Below, piece by piece: positions 53,750 through 64,000 of a stretch of 64,000 nucleotides of DNA (position 1 is its first letter; every line of letters begins with the position of its first letter). Under the pieces are notes generated by a model. It was not told the DNA's origin, did no database searches, and saw only the letters and a list, made by a program, of their open reading frames with translations. The position numbers were made by a program, and so were the translations under genes. Source of the stretch: Ascidia mentula. Taxonomy: Eukaryota; Chordata; Ascidiacea; Phlebobranchia; Ascidiidae. The stretch is from positions 8,556,001 to 8,620,000 of the forward strand of contig OX387198.1 in assembly GCA_947561715.1 (NCBI GenBank). The letters are read 5' to 3'.

Positions 53750-56700
53750 TCATTTAGATGAACAGAATCGATTTTTCGTATGTTTCCTTGCGAATTTCCA
53801 GAGCGTTGGGCCCACGTTTGAGTAAATCAACGGGTTTAGGCAGCTGTTGATGGGTAACAATATAATTGCTGAAAATGCGTACGCTTCAGGTGGTAGAGAA
53901 ATATTTGCCATGCTCAAAAACGTCATAACGCATATTGGTAACCAGCAACAAAAATCAGTCGCCACAAGTAATGCAATTTTGCGCTGCATCGCTGTGCTCC
54001 GTTGTGGTCTTCTGTGATTGGTTGACTGCGCGGGTTGCCCCGCAACCGAACGGTGGTAAATTGCTACGTACGCAGACGCAACGTAAATGAGGGACACGAA
54101 GTTGAATGTAATGACCACAAAGGACATTATGTTGAACTGTGTTTTGTCGTCGGCGATACGGTAGAATTTGGGAATACACACACTGCTTGAGCTATAGTAG
54201 CCAAAATACCCCAAGCTGAGTGGCGAGCTTTCGGGATAGCGTGCCCTGAGGAAATCGTACAAGTCGTACCAATTGTCTGGTAACACTTGCGTTGTGTTGG
54301 AACCTTGCAGCGACAAGCGCTCTGCGAATGTTTGGAGCTTTTCGAGGGTAATTACATCTGAGCCGAAGTAGGGATTTGGCGTGATAAGCATGCCGGTTAC
54401 CATGTGCGATGACAATGACTTGGCCAAGGGCAGAAGCGCAATGGTTACGGCAAGCGTCCAAATGCAAAGAATCCACAGAAGCAAGTATCTGACTTTTGAA
54501 CCGCGACTCGCCATAGGAAAGTAAATGCTGAACAGTCGGTATGACGTCAGACACACAAGAGTGAAGACCGACGCCTCGCTTGATAAAACTGTGATGATTC
54601 CTATAAAGTCGCACGTTGAACTAGTGCGCCATCGTTGGTCCTCAAGGCAATAACCCCCAGAAAATTGAGCGGATTTCGCACCGATTGTCAATAGCGCGAT
54701 TCCCATCAAAATATCACACATGGCAAGGTTCAGGATCAGCATCTTGTTAATCCGTGCTATATTGCTCCTGCGCTGTGTAACACTGACCTTGGGCTTCGCT
54801 ATCAGCTGCCGCAGGGTCACTGTGATTACTCCGGCGTTCCCAACAATAGCCAACACCGCCATAAACCACACCAAAATGCTCAGACCATTAGCTCTGATCA
54901 TTTCCTCTCTAGAAGACAAAGCGTTTGGATCTGTAAACCCGGTTGGACATTCGTCAGAAAGGTCTTTGCAATCCCGTTTTCCATCCAATACCGCTCCACG
55001 TGGTACAAAGAGAGGCGAACCACCTTCGCAGTAAAAGTGCTTAATCGAGCTGCAGTTTTTTTCATCCTTCTGGTCGATGCAGTCCGTCGGCATTTTTGCG
55101 TCGCAACGCTGGTTCATTGGTATGCTGACGATATGTCTAATACCTGCCACAATTAATATTCGTTATAAAACCGCACGTGAAAATCTGCAATTACTAAAAA
55201 ATATGACAAATCAAGCACTAATATTTACAAGCACAAACACGTCAACGGGCTGTTAGCCCGTTTTTTTACTAATCAAAGACATATTTGATTGAAAGGTGTG
55301 ACCTAAAAGGTTTGTGCTTTGGCAACAAAAGTAAACCACAACTTTTTCACAATGAAATAAATACCTGAAAGCCACTGGATTTGGCCGACGTCACAATAAA
55401 ACCTCTCGGGGCAGTCTATCTCATCTTCCATGAACGAACACTCCTGGATGCCGTTGCATATCGACGCACCAAACACATATGACAGGGCGCCAGAGCATTT
55501 TCTCAATTTGAACCGTAAAGTTTCGTTCAAGCCCATCTCTTTGGGAAATATGGCCTTGACATCACAAATGCAACCAATCATATATTTGTTACTGTTGCTA
55601 TACCATCATGAGGTTTTCAGGCTTTGCAGCCCAGGCAATGCAGCCTAGCTGGATCAGCCACTTTTTCCTGACAAGTCGGAGCAAGATTTGAAAAATCAAG
55701 CTCCCGGTGAGGTTTGAACTCACGACCCTGGGCTAACCAGGCCCAACGCTCTACCAACTGAGCTACAGGAGCTCAGTGGTTTCACGGGGTATATTGTGGC
55801 CAAGGTACACTGGTGCGCAAGCGCACAACTTGCCAGGCAACCTTCACATATACGTAGGGGATCTCTACCACCGTATCAGATAACGCAGTAATATTTCATG
55901 CAATGGCATGATAGGCAGGATCGCCCCACTGCGCAGGTCCTTGCTTGGCGATCACAGCTAACGTATCGCGATCATGAGGTTTTCAGGCTTTGCAGCCCAG
56001 GCAATGCAGCCTAGCTGGATCAGCCACTTTTTCCTGACAAGTCGGAGCAAGATTTGAAAAATCAAGCTCCCGGTGAGGTTTGAACTCACGACCCTGGGCT
56101 AACCAGGCCCAACGCTCTACCAACTGAGCTACAGGAGCTCAGTGGTTTCACGGGGTATATTGTGGCCAAGGTACACTGGTGCGCAAGCGCACAACTTGCC
56201 AGGCAACCTTCACATATACGTAGGGGATCTCTACCACCGTATCAGATAACGCAGTAATATTTCATGCAATGGCATGATAGGCAGGATCGCCCCACTGCGC
56301 AGGTCCTTGCTTGGCGATCACAGCTAACGTATCGCGATCATGAGGTTTTCAGGCTTTGCAGCCCAGGCAATGCAGCCTAGCTGGATCAGCCACTTTTTCC
56401 TGACAAGTCGGAGCAAGATTTGAAAAATCAAGCTCCCGGTGAGGTTTGAACTCACGACCCTGGGCTAACCAGGCCCAACGCTCTACCAACTGAGCTACAG
56501 GAGCTCAGTGGTTTCACGGGGTATAAAAACCTCACCGTGAGTTCAAACCTCACCGGGAGCTTGATTTTTCAAATCTTGCTCCGACTTGTCAGGAAAAAGT
56601 GGCTGATCCAGCTAGGCTGCATTGCCTGGGCTGCAAAGCCTGAAAACCTCATGATCGCGATACGTTAGCTGTGATCGCCAAGCAAGGACCTGCGCAGTGG

Positions 56701-59608
56701 GGCGATCCTGCCTATCATGCCATTGCATGAAATATTACTGCGTTGTTGCTATACCATTGAGCATAATGTAATTAAGTGAACTCTTCTTCTGGCAGGTAGT
56801 ACGTAGATTTTATCATTTAACCGACGTTTCGCCCACCATGCGGCGAGGCTTTAACAAGGTAATTGAAAAATAAGTAAGCAAAAATTGTCGAAATTGGTCG
56901 CCTACATTGTGCAAGCGAATGTTGTAGCAAATATCGGGAATGTTGCTGCAGTTCGCTCTTGCGCTACATTCATCCTCAAAAATCATGCATTCCGGAATTC
57001 CATCGCACCTGCAAAGAGGGAATATCATTTGTCTTCAACCGCGACAATTTTGGAAAAGGAATTGATTGTTTTGTGAGGACTTATTATTTTTTCTGCTCTC
57101 GTCAAGTCAAGACAACAAATATTTAGCATGTATGGGTTCCTAAAATTTTCAACAACATATTTACCGCACTGCGAATTTAGGAGCTGTTATATTGGTCAAT
57201 TCTCCAATGCGAAAAACATCCACCAGCTGTTCAAATCCATGTTGAGGCGGATCGCAAGGAAAGTCCGCCGATTTCTCAGCGGTAACTTCTGTCGTCGACT
57301 TTCCGCAAGCTAATTCGTCCAGTCCATTAAGTGGGCAATCTACCACACCATCGCATACTTTGCTCATAGGGACACAAAAACCTCCAGAGCCGCACCATAT
57401 CTCCCCCGGCTTGCAATAGCTGCAGGCACCGTTGCTGTGGTCGCCGTAACACACACTGTCGCAAACCGTCTTAGCTGTTCCGTGTGAAGCTAACGACTGG
57501 GAACACAGACACTCATCGGTGAGGTCGGGGCAGTCGATCACGCCGTCGCAACGTTGATTCGGCGCGATAATCGTTTTATCATCCAGGCATTTGGAGCAAC
57601 GAAATGTGCCGTTCGTATAGCAAAGATCTGACTCGTCGTCGCATAAAGAATATGAATCGTTCAACGACCACTGCGGAACCAGGCAACTTCGCGCTTGTTC
57701 AACGCCGAACACCTGGCGAAGGCATTTGAATCCAACACGGTCTTGTACATCCTCGCCGTGGTTCGGGCAGTCAGTGTAGGCGTCGCACGAATATGTGGCT
57801 TGTACACAAACCTCAGGGTGGCCCGGGCACCTCAGGAGCCTCGGCTCAGCACAGCTTTCAATTTCGTCACTGCAATCGCCGCAGTGATCCATTCCGTCGC
57901 ACAGAAGCGATTTTGGGAGGCAGCGTTTATCGTTATGACAACGAAACTCGCTATTTAGGCACGTCTCGTTGACGAGCATCGGCAACTCGTCGCTCCCGTC
58001 AGCACAGTTTGCTAGAGTGTTACCCCGCCACGAACGCGGAATGCACCGCGTGTTGTCGTGACAACGAAACTCGTTCACATTGCATTGTAGCGAATGTTGC
58101 TCGTCCGAACCGTCTCTGCAGTCTTTGAAGCCGTCCATAACACGGTACCTGGGAATACATCGACCGTTGTTCAAGCAACGGAACTCCGTGTCGTTGTAGC
58201 AACGTTCGAGGCTGTTCAGTTCGTCGAAATCGTCCTTGCAATCGATGGAACCATCTTCTATCCAATCCCGGGGTATGCAGCTGGGTAGAGTGCGAAGCCC
58301 CAGCTGCACGCATTGAACCTCAGTGGCGAAGCAAGATATCGTTGCCGTCTCGTCGCTATTATCCTGCACAACGTCGGTGTTGCAATCGTCCGATCCGTCT
58401 TGAACCATCCATCGCGGTATGCACTTCAGACTTTTGGTGCAAGTGAATTCTGCAGCGCGGCGACAGTTAAGTGTATGTGGTGTATACTTGTCACCCGCGC
58501 ATGTAGAGTTTGTGTTTACAAATTCGGACGCAACGTGATTTGCGCCCGACCGACTTCATCCGGTTTAAAATTTTTGACTACCAACGAAAACCTAATGATT
58601 TATTACATGAAAATAGCGTCATCAGTCTATGAAGCTCTTCTCGGCGCACTTTATTTGGTTGATTCGAATTTGGATTCTTCAACGAAAGAAATTGTAATAT
58701 TTACCTTCACTTGGTCGGCATGGAAGGATTATTCCCTCGTTTCGCGTGCAACTGTCTGCCGAATTAACAAGGTAGCGTGGAATGCACCTAGAAGTCACTC
58801 GACATCGAAATTCGTCGTCCGTACAGTCAAGCATCGCTGAAGCAGTTAACGTTATAACATTTAGTTAATGCTGTAGGCTACGGATCAGTAAACCCTTGGG
58901 AGCGAGGTGATTATTGATGGCACTCTAAGTGATTTATGAGCTCATATTCCAGTACTTTGCTCTGCTTATGGGATTACTGTGCGTCAGGAAAAAGGTGCTC
59001 AAAATTGTATGAATTTACCCACATAAGTTAGATGGTTCTATCGGCGTCGCTGCACAGTGATGGCGACAAATAAGGCAACAAAATAGTTTGGTTTGTGCAC
59101 ATGTTGACACGACGTGAAGTTATTTCTATTTTGAAATAATTTACAAACTGACACGCTGCTTCAAAAAGGTTGACGAACCCCGCTATAAACAACTTATCCT
59201 GAATTACTACCAACCTTGCGTCTCGTCGGACTTGTCCCGGCATGTGGCAAAAGTGTCGTGAACCTGGTGTCGGTAAATACAAACATTTGAGTTGGGACAA
59301 CGGTGATAACCATCTTCAGGGCGGCAGGCGCGGTACAAAAGGAATCTTGCTTTCACTGCAAGAGAAATTAACACGTCACGTCCAGCCAATGGAAGAGACT
59401 GCAACTTTAGACTTCGCAGCTGTGTTCAACGTCAACAAAATTAAATTACAAGACTGTTAAAACAAACTAAATTCCTTCAAGTCGTTGTTGTTTAATATTA
59501 ATATGGTTTTAATCTACCACTAATAAACTGCGCTACAGAAAACGGCATGGACCACAAACCTGCAAGTGCAGACAGTCCAACAAGCAGCAAAATTCTTCTA
59601 ACGAACAT
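53750..59608 (-). CDS. LDLa-rich seven-transmembrane receptor (GRL101-like)
   Basis: Exons: 59608-59560 (signal peptide MFVRRILLLVGLSALA), 59355-59215, 58836-58705, 58449-57165, 57008 to about 56906, about 55580-55365, and 55143-53750. Phases agree except around the fifth and sixth exons, whose facing splice sites are uncertain. The ectodomain holds about ten LDLa modules (for example CNVNEFRCHDNTRCIPRSW, ending in CxDGSDE-type calcium motifs) and no leucine-rich repeats that I can see. The last exon has the seven membrane segments of the LGR/RXFP group: MLILNLAMCDILMG, CWLPICVMTFLS, NPLIY. The DRY-equivalent reads SYR, without the acidic residue. Total is about 1,100 residues. It is probably a cell-surface peptide or lipoprotein receptor; ligand unknown. 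A tRNA-derived repeat sits in the fifth intron. Confidence 0.82.
55700..55772 (-). tRNA. tRNA-like gene, unit 1 (anticodon possibly GGT)
   Basis: The 73 bases fold as a cloverleaf: acceptor stem GCTCCTG with CGGGAGC, D arm GCTC/GAGC with AGTTGGTA, and T arm GTGAG/CTCAC around TTCAAAC. Internal promoter boxes A (TAGCTCAGTTGG) and B (GTTCAAACC) are present. The anticodon arm has one extra base against the standard; the best seven-base loop is CTGGTTA, giving GGT. The D and T regions look closest to tRNA-Lys. It may be a functional tRNA or the head of a SINE. Confidence 0.55.
56066..56138 (-). tRNA. tRNA-like gene, unit 2
   Basis: Identical by eye to the sequence at 55,700-55,772, offset by 366 bp. 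Confidence 0.55.
56432..56504 (-). tRNA. tRNA-like gene, unit 3
   Basis: Third copy, again offset by 366 bp. The repeat unit breaks off about 20 bases beyond its 5' end and meets the inverted arm, where only the T arm and acceptor half of a plus-strand copy remain. Confidence 0.55.
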
Positions 59609-60831
59609 GTTCCTTCTTCAACGCTGTAAGTCGTAGTGCACCAAATTGCCACAGAGACGGAGCCCAAATCGTGCGAACACTTACCGTCTTGAATTTCGTC
59701 ATGAGAGCCCATGCGCGTCCGATACGTAATGCGTGTTTATATTTAGCCTCCGGTTATTATCGATGGGAAAAAGTGCTGTGACATGATTATACCAGTCGGA
59801 ACAATACGATAATGAATTGTCTACAACAATTATTATTTTCTCCTGTTTTCCAACGCCGCTTGTTGTGGGCGACACTGGTGGAAACTCCACATTAAAATTA
59901 CGCTGTAAAATAACCATGCGTCAAAACGCAATTTCTACTTGAGTAAAATGTAATTTTTAATGAATTGTCAAGTATTGTCGCTCAGGGGGAATTGTAAAGA
60001 AGCCTCGCGATACAGCAAGTGCCTTCAAACTCGACATTCAACTTCATCTTTTAGATATAACTTATTTATCTTTTTTTTTTACTCGAAGCTTTGTGTTTAA
60101 TATTGAATACAAAACAGCGCTTATGTTTTTTGCTTTAAAGCTTTTTGTGCAAAAAGCATCACTATTTTCTGCTTTACACCAAAGTAGTCTGGAAAACCTC
60201 AAAACGTGAAGAACGCATCCTGTCCCGTTTCTTCTTACGTCACGTAATATGCCAATTTAAATGTCGTTTTGCGTCGCGATGGTGCGTTAGGGCCACATCT
60301 TTTCAAGCCAGTGCACTGTTACTGCTTAGCCGGGGGCACGCTTTTGTATTGGGATGTATTGCAGTATGTGAGACACAGCGTGATGTTGCAATCATGCAAA
60401 TGTGTTTTAGATTATTGCGCAAAAATATTAGTGGCTATTAGTTATGGGAGAGATTAAGCTTGGCAAGCATCCAAAACAGTATATCATATATATATATACA
60501 GGGTGGCCATAGCGTCCAAATTTTTGCGATTTGTGCTTTTTCATGAATAGTGCATTATGAATACTAACGTACTAGCTCTAAGAATTGTGCCAATTTGCGA
60601 TTCGCGTGTTTAGTTTTTTTTTACTTTTACGCACATGTTTTACATCAATATCGGTATGTTTGAGAAGTTTCAACACTATTCGGGTGCACCATTGCTAAAA
60701 CACGAAAACTCGTCTCTAAAAAGGTTGCATGACTGACAAACATAGTGATAGTCTCAACAAAAAGTCAAAGTGGTTGACATCAAGCAGTGTTACGTCTTAG
60801 CAAAGCAGTCGGCTTATTTTTAGTTATATCT
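59609..60831. other. Intergenic, divergent 5' regions, no gene seen
   Basis: This lies between the receptor start (-) and the small secreted gene (+). A short TA dinucleotide run near 60,485-60,500 is followed by acagggtggcc, which resembles the end of a mariner-like element, but no matching opposite end was found. No gene is supported. Confidence 0.4.
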
Positions 60832-61752
60832 ATGTGTAGGATTGCGGCGGTGGAAACGCACTTAGGCATGACCTTGGATGGTGTTGGAACGATGTTGGTT
60901 CCACTTTTTCTTCTTAGTTTGGCTGCACTGTCAGTGGGACAAGATTTAAATTACGCAAACTGTTCTGTTGCATTTTACCCGAAAACTGCCTGCGTCAACG
61001 ACGGAACCAGGTATTTGGTGCAAAACTTTTGTAAAAGAGATCCACTATATATACTCTATATTGACAAATGGAAGCAACATATTACTTTAACTCGTTGTTA
61101 TATTGTATACTGCTTATCTGTTTGTGATATTAAAAATTCAGAAAGATTTTTAAAGCCTTATCGTTTGTGAGAATATATTCGTATATGTGTGGGTGTTTGT
61201 ACACATTTTTGTTGATTTGGAATAAGTGTGTTAATATTATCCTTTTTTCGTCCGTTTTGCGTATTATTGATACTTTGTAGTTTCTCTTAAAATGTGTTTT
61301 TTGTCCACCTGCAGCCGAAAGTCTCCACAAACTTATTATATTGCAATAAAAATGATCTGCCTTGAGGCTATATGGCATTATTTCACCTGACCTCATAAGA
61401 CTCCTTGAAGTCGTACCACCCGTCTTGTTAAAATTCGATATTTGGAATAATGTTTACTGGATATTTATTTCTATTGCTTTTCGGAAATAACCGTCCTATA
61501 TTCTCTTGCTTTAGATCAAACTACATACAGTTTGAAAAGTGCGACCCTTCCAACACGCGGGTGCGTTCAGCGTGGTTTGACGCCACACCCGTTGCCTATA
61601 AACGGCCGTTCGGAAAAAACCAAGACGATTACCCAATCTCGTGGCAGGAGATAGTCACACCAAGTGGGTATTTTGGGTTTACGTAGATAGGACCTTTGAT
61701 GGTGTCTAAAATTGCTTCTACTGTAATCGCAGGAGAAAAGAGCTGTAGAAAA
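60832..61752 (+). CDS. Possible small secreted protein, unrecognised
   Basis: Two exons join well in phase 2: one ending at 61010 and 61515-61667. A third short piece may start at 61734 and end in TAG near 61752. In-frame ATG codons lie at 60832, 60868 and 60892; the last gives an ideal signal peptide (MLVPLFLLSLAALSVGQ), so it may be the true start. The mature part has a few cysteines (YANCSVAFYPKTACVNDG, FEKCDPSN) and the stretch RSAWFDATPVAYKRPFGK. I know no family for it. It may be a small secreted protein of about 95-115 residues, or the first exons of a larger extracellular protein that has lost its remainder. Confidence 0.45.
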
Positions 61753-62917
61753 AATACATTAGGATAAAATGAGCGAAAAATGACATTCAGACAACAGGAA
61801 TCATCCTATTTGCTAGGTTATACCGACCGATCTATCCTGTCTAATCAGTTATCCAAAATTACTGACGCTAATCGTCAAACACTCTTTCCGAGTAATTTAA
61901 GATAACATTTGTACTTTTTATTCACCCACTGTCATCAACAACGTGATTTCCAATTAGCCAATTTTGTTATGTGTAGTGCTTTGTGCCTGTAATAATGTGC
62001 GTAAAGTCCCAGGTTAGTAACAGACTTGACGTGATTTTCTCGTAACGTATTTGCAGAACAACTTAAAACGGATGGAATGTTGACGGTGTTGTACAGTCGA
62101 AACAATCGGTTTGTGATAAGAGCAATGCAGATGAGACTTCCACAATGCGGACAGAACTGACAAAATCAATTTATGTTGAACGAAAAAAATATTGAATGCT
62201 CTTCGCTTTTGATCGCTTTCGTCATTACTCTGTTGATTTGTAAGTTAATGATTTCCACTTTTTACGCGCTCCCAACCGCACGTCGTTGTTATTGGAGTCG
62301 TTTTGACAACAAAGCTTGTTAACTTCGTTTTTTTTGGTTTTCGCCTGTTTTTGAAATATGGTCAAGTGCACACTTAACTATTATGACCTATTGTTATTCG
62401 CCTGGGTTGGAATCTCACCTGTTACAAGGGCAATCTTGTTTTTTTATTGGTAACAAATGCTCTATTCGACTGTCGGGTATGAAACGCTAAGTTTCACATA
62501 AAACCTTTAAGAACAAAACAAGTCTTGTACAGTTGAACTGTTTATTTAATTACATTGCAATTACGTCGCTGCTTGAAGTCATATAGGTCAAAGTTTCTCT
62601 TTGAATAAAGGATGACTAAAAAGAAACTGAACAACAAACCAAAATGTTTCGACAGTGGCGACGAAATGAAATGTTAAAACGTTTAAAGTGAATCCTCTGC
62701 AAAAACGGTTACAATCACACTTTACGCCCAGACTAACTAAAAATAAAGCGCACCTACAGCAATCAACCCAAATACGAAGTTTTTATCTCCTGCACCTGAC
62801 AAAATGTCAAGAAAGAAAAGCGATTTGAAAGCTACTTCGATCAAACTATATTAAATCAAACTCAGGCCTAACATGCTTCGACAGCTAAAGTCATTGATCA
62901 TCACTTAATCTGTTAGC
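61753..62917. other. Intergenic, no gene seen
   Basis: AT-rich sequence between the small secreted gene and the TRPT1 stop. No supported reading frame, RNA gene or repeat was seen. Part of it should be the TRPT1 3' untranslated region. Confidence 0.4.
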
Positions 62918-63821
62918 TCAACGTCTTGGTGGCCCGCGATCTGGTCTTTGGCCTGTTCCTGATCGTTCGCCTCTTTGATAACGGCCTCCGCTCTCCCTCT
63001 TGTCTCCACCATGATGCTGTTTCGGACGGGATGATTGGTCGGAACCTTGTTGCCAGTTTGACCCTCTTTTGTTATCTCGACGTGATTTCTCTTCTTCCTT
63101 ATCATCGTAGTCGGGAGGTACTTCGAACTGAAGCATTCCTGTGTAGATGGAAATTGCAAACTGCTGTTAAAAAAATATGCAATACATGAAACTTTGCTAA
63201 TTTTAATATGTGAGCATATCGATACAGTGCGCGATTGACAGTCTGCCAGGTGAACTTAAATTGATCCAGTTGTTTCATTCTGTAATCACATTGCAATACA
63301 TGACAATTGTAAACAGTACTTAAAACTTCAATAAATGGAAGAAACAATTTCATCACTTGATATTTTAGTTTTATCATTTCAGTAAAATACAGTAGCTTCT
63401 TTAGTTTGTTAGATATTTGTTTGATGGAAACTGCAGCTTGACGTACGTCTTGGGTAATACTGTGTCGCTTTCTCAAAAAATTTTGGGTGAATTCTCCCAC
63501 GTTTGTCTCCCTCAGACAGGATCACTTTGTTACTTGAAAGGAAAAATTTGAGGCCAGCTGCATAAACAAAAAAATTTTAAACTTTGCCAAGGTAATATCA
63601 TATGATACGCCCTGCAGGAGCAGTCAATGCATTGTACACACAAACACATCTGCCTAATCGGTTTTACAGCTTTGGAAAATGAAATAAAGAAAGTCTTAAA
63701 ATGATATACCTTCCAATGCCTTGGATAAATTAAGAGAAATGACAACATCAGAGGAATTCCTCATTCCACTGAGCACATCTTCATCACCCGGCATTCCAAT
63801 TGCAAAGTGGATGTGAGTTCT
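62918..63821 (-). CDS. TRPT1: tRNA 2'-phosphotransferase 1, C-terminal part (gene runs past the window edge)
   Basis: Three exons are visible: 63821-63710, 63557-63447, 63138-62918, with matching phases. The first starts RTHIHFAIGMPGDEDVLSGM, the KptA/TRPT1 motif that holds an active-site Arg and His; the second has GLKFFLSSNKVILSEGDKRG, the conserved NAD-binding end of the domain. The last exon is a charged tail rich in Arg, Gly and Gln (GERSGTGQRPDRGPPRR), longer than needed for catalysis. The enzyme uses NAD to remove the 2'-phosphate left at the splice junction by tRNA ligase. N-terminal exons should lie beyond 64,000. Confidence 0.9.
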
Positions 63822-64000
63822 CTGTGTAACAATGTTATTTATTACTCATTTTCATTGACAACTAAATCACAAAGTCAATAGCAATTATCGGCCGTACAAA
63901 ATTTTGAAAAGCTTGGTGACACTGAAACATTTTTACAGCAAAGTTTTGGAACTGCAGCAATAAAAACTTGGGAAAAAACTGTTGTCATATAAGGTTAATA

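Larger units (their letters stand above)
47496..54696. repeat. 7.2-kb tandem duplication, unit B
   Basis: Second copy of 40,272-47,495, offset by about 7.2 kb, with scattered substitutions and small gaps. Its right end continues into the complete receptor gene, so this unit's right boundary and unit A's left boundary are the ancestral flanks. Confidence 0.92.
55593..56757. mobile_element. tRNA-derived 366-bp repeat: tandem copies plus inverted arm, with 14-bp flanking repeats
   Basis: The 14 bases tgttgctataccat occur at 55,593-55,606 and 56,744-56,757 and bound the insertion. Inside, a 366-bp unit starts at 55,607, 55,973 and 56,339; the copies look identical by eye, and the third breaks off near 56,525. 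From about 56,526 to 56,743 the sequence runs in the opposite direction as a reverse complement of the unit. Each forward unit contains a tRNA-like gene on the minus strand. The insertion lies in an intron of the receptor gene. It could be a SINE-like element amplified in place, a circle-derived insertion, or partly an assembly artefact. Confidence 0.85.

Noticed and set aside
58313-58840. 175-codon open frame on the plus strand
   Set aside because: It is the antisense shadow of LDLa exons of the receptor, whose minus-strand frame has the cysteine spacing and splice phases.
60480-60530. TA run followed by acagggtggcc, like a mariner-type terminal repeat
   Set aside because: No inverted partner or transposase remains were found nearby, so a single end is not enough.
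1-64000. CRISPR arrays, bacterial operons and ribosome-binding sites
   Set aside because: The window is intron-containing animal DNA; no regularly spaced short repeats or prokaryotic signals were seen.

Overview
The window is eukaryotic, animal DNA: AT-rich, with short GT-AG introns (mostly under 600 bp), intact nuclear gene families and dispersed transposons. The gene set (tectonic, PSENEN, GPATCH11, ASB3, an LDLa-rich GRL101-like receptor, an SLC22 expansion), the compact spacing and a possible operon are most like an ascidian tunicate of the Ciona type. That is inference; nothing in the sequence names the species. Exons were placed by hand from reading frame, splice sites and phase.

Layout, left to right. 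1-13.3 kb holds single-copy conserved genes: an unrecognised seven-exon gene (+), a short tectonic (-), an alpha-N-acetylgalactosaminidase (+), a tight same-strand cluster ASB3, GPATCH11, PSENEN (-), and a cofilin-like gene (-). 15.5-23.4 kb holds two intronless 1153-residue paralogues (-) that join a GlnD/DUF294-like nucleotidyltransferase domain to TPR repeats; this is the least ordinary protein family in the window. 25.8-53.5 kb is a tandem array of SLC22-type transporters (+): five copies with complete 13-exon frames and one 5'-truncated copy. A decayed Ty3/Gypsy LTR element lies between copies 1 and 2. A 7.2-kb tandem duplication (about 40,272-47,495 repeated as 47,496-54,696) made the truncated transporter, a near-identical transporter pair, two copies of a decayed nucleotidyltransferase fragment, and a headless copy of the neighbouring receptor.

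53.75-59.6 kb is that receptor (-): a signal peptide, about ten LDLa modules and seven transmembrane segments. One intron carries a tRNA-derived 366-bp repeat in tandem and inverted copies, bounded by a 14-bp target duplication. 60.8-61.8 kb holds a possible small secreted-protein gene (+). 62.9-64 kb is the 3' part of TRPT1, a tRNA 2'-phosphotransferase (-), cut by the window edge.

The genes do not form one pathway. The noteworthy biology is local: paralogue expansion with a patch of likely gene conversion, tandem duplication with clear breakpoints, and a possible three-gene operon.
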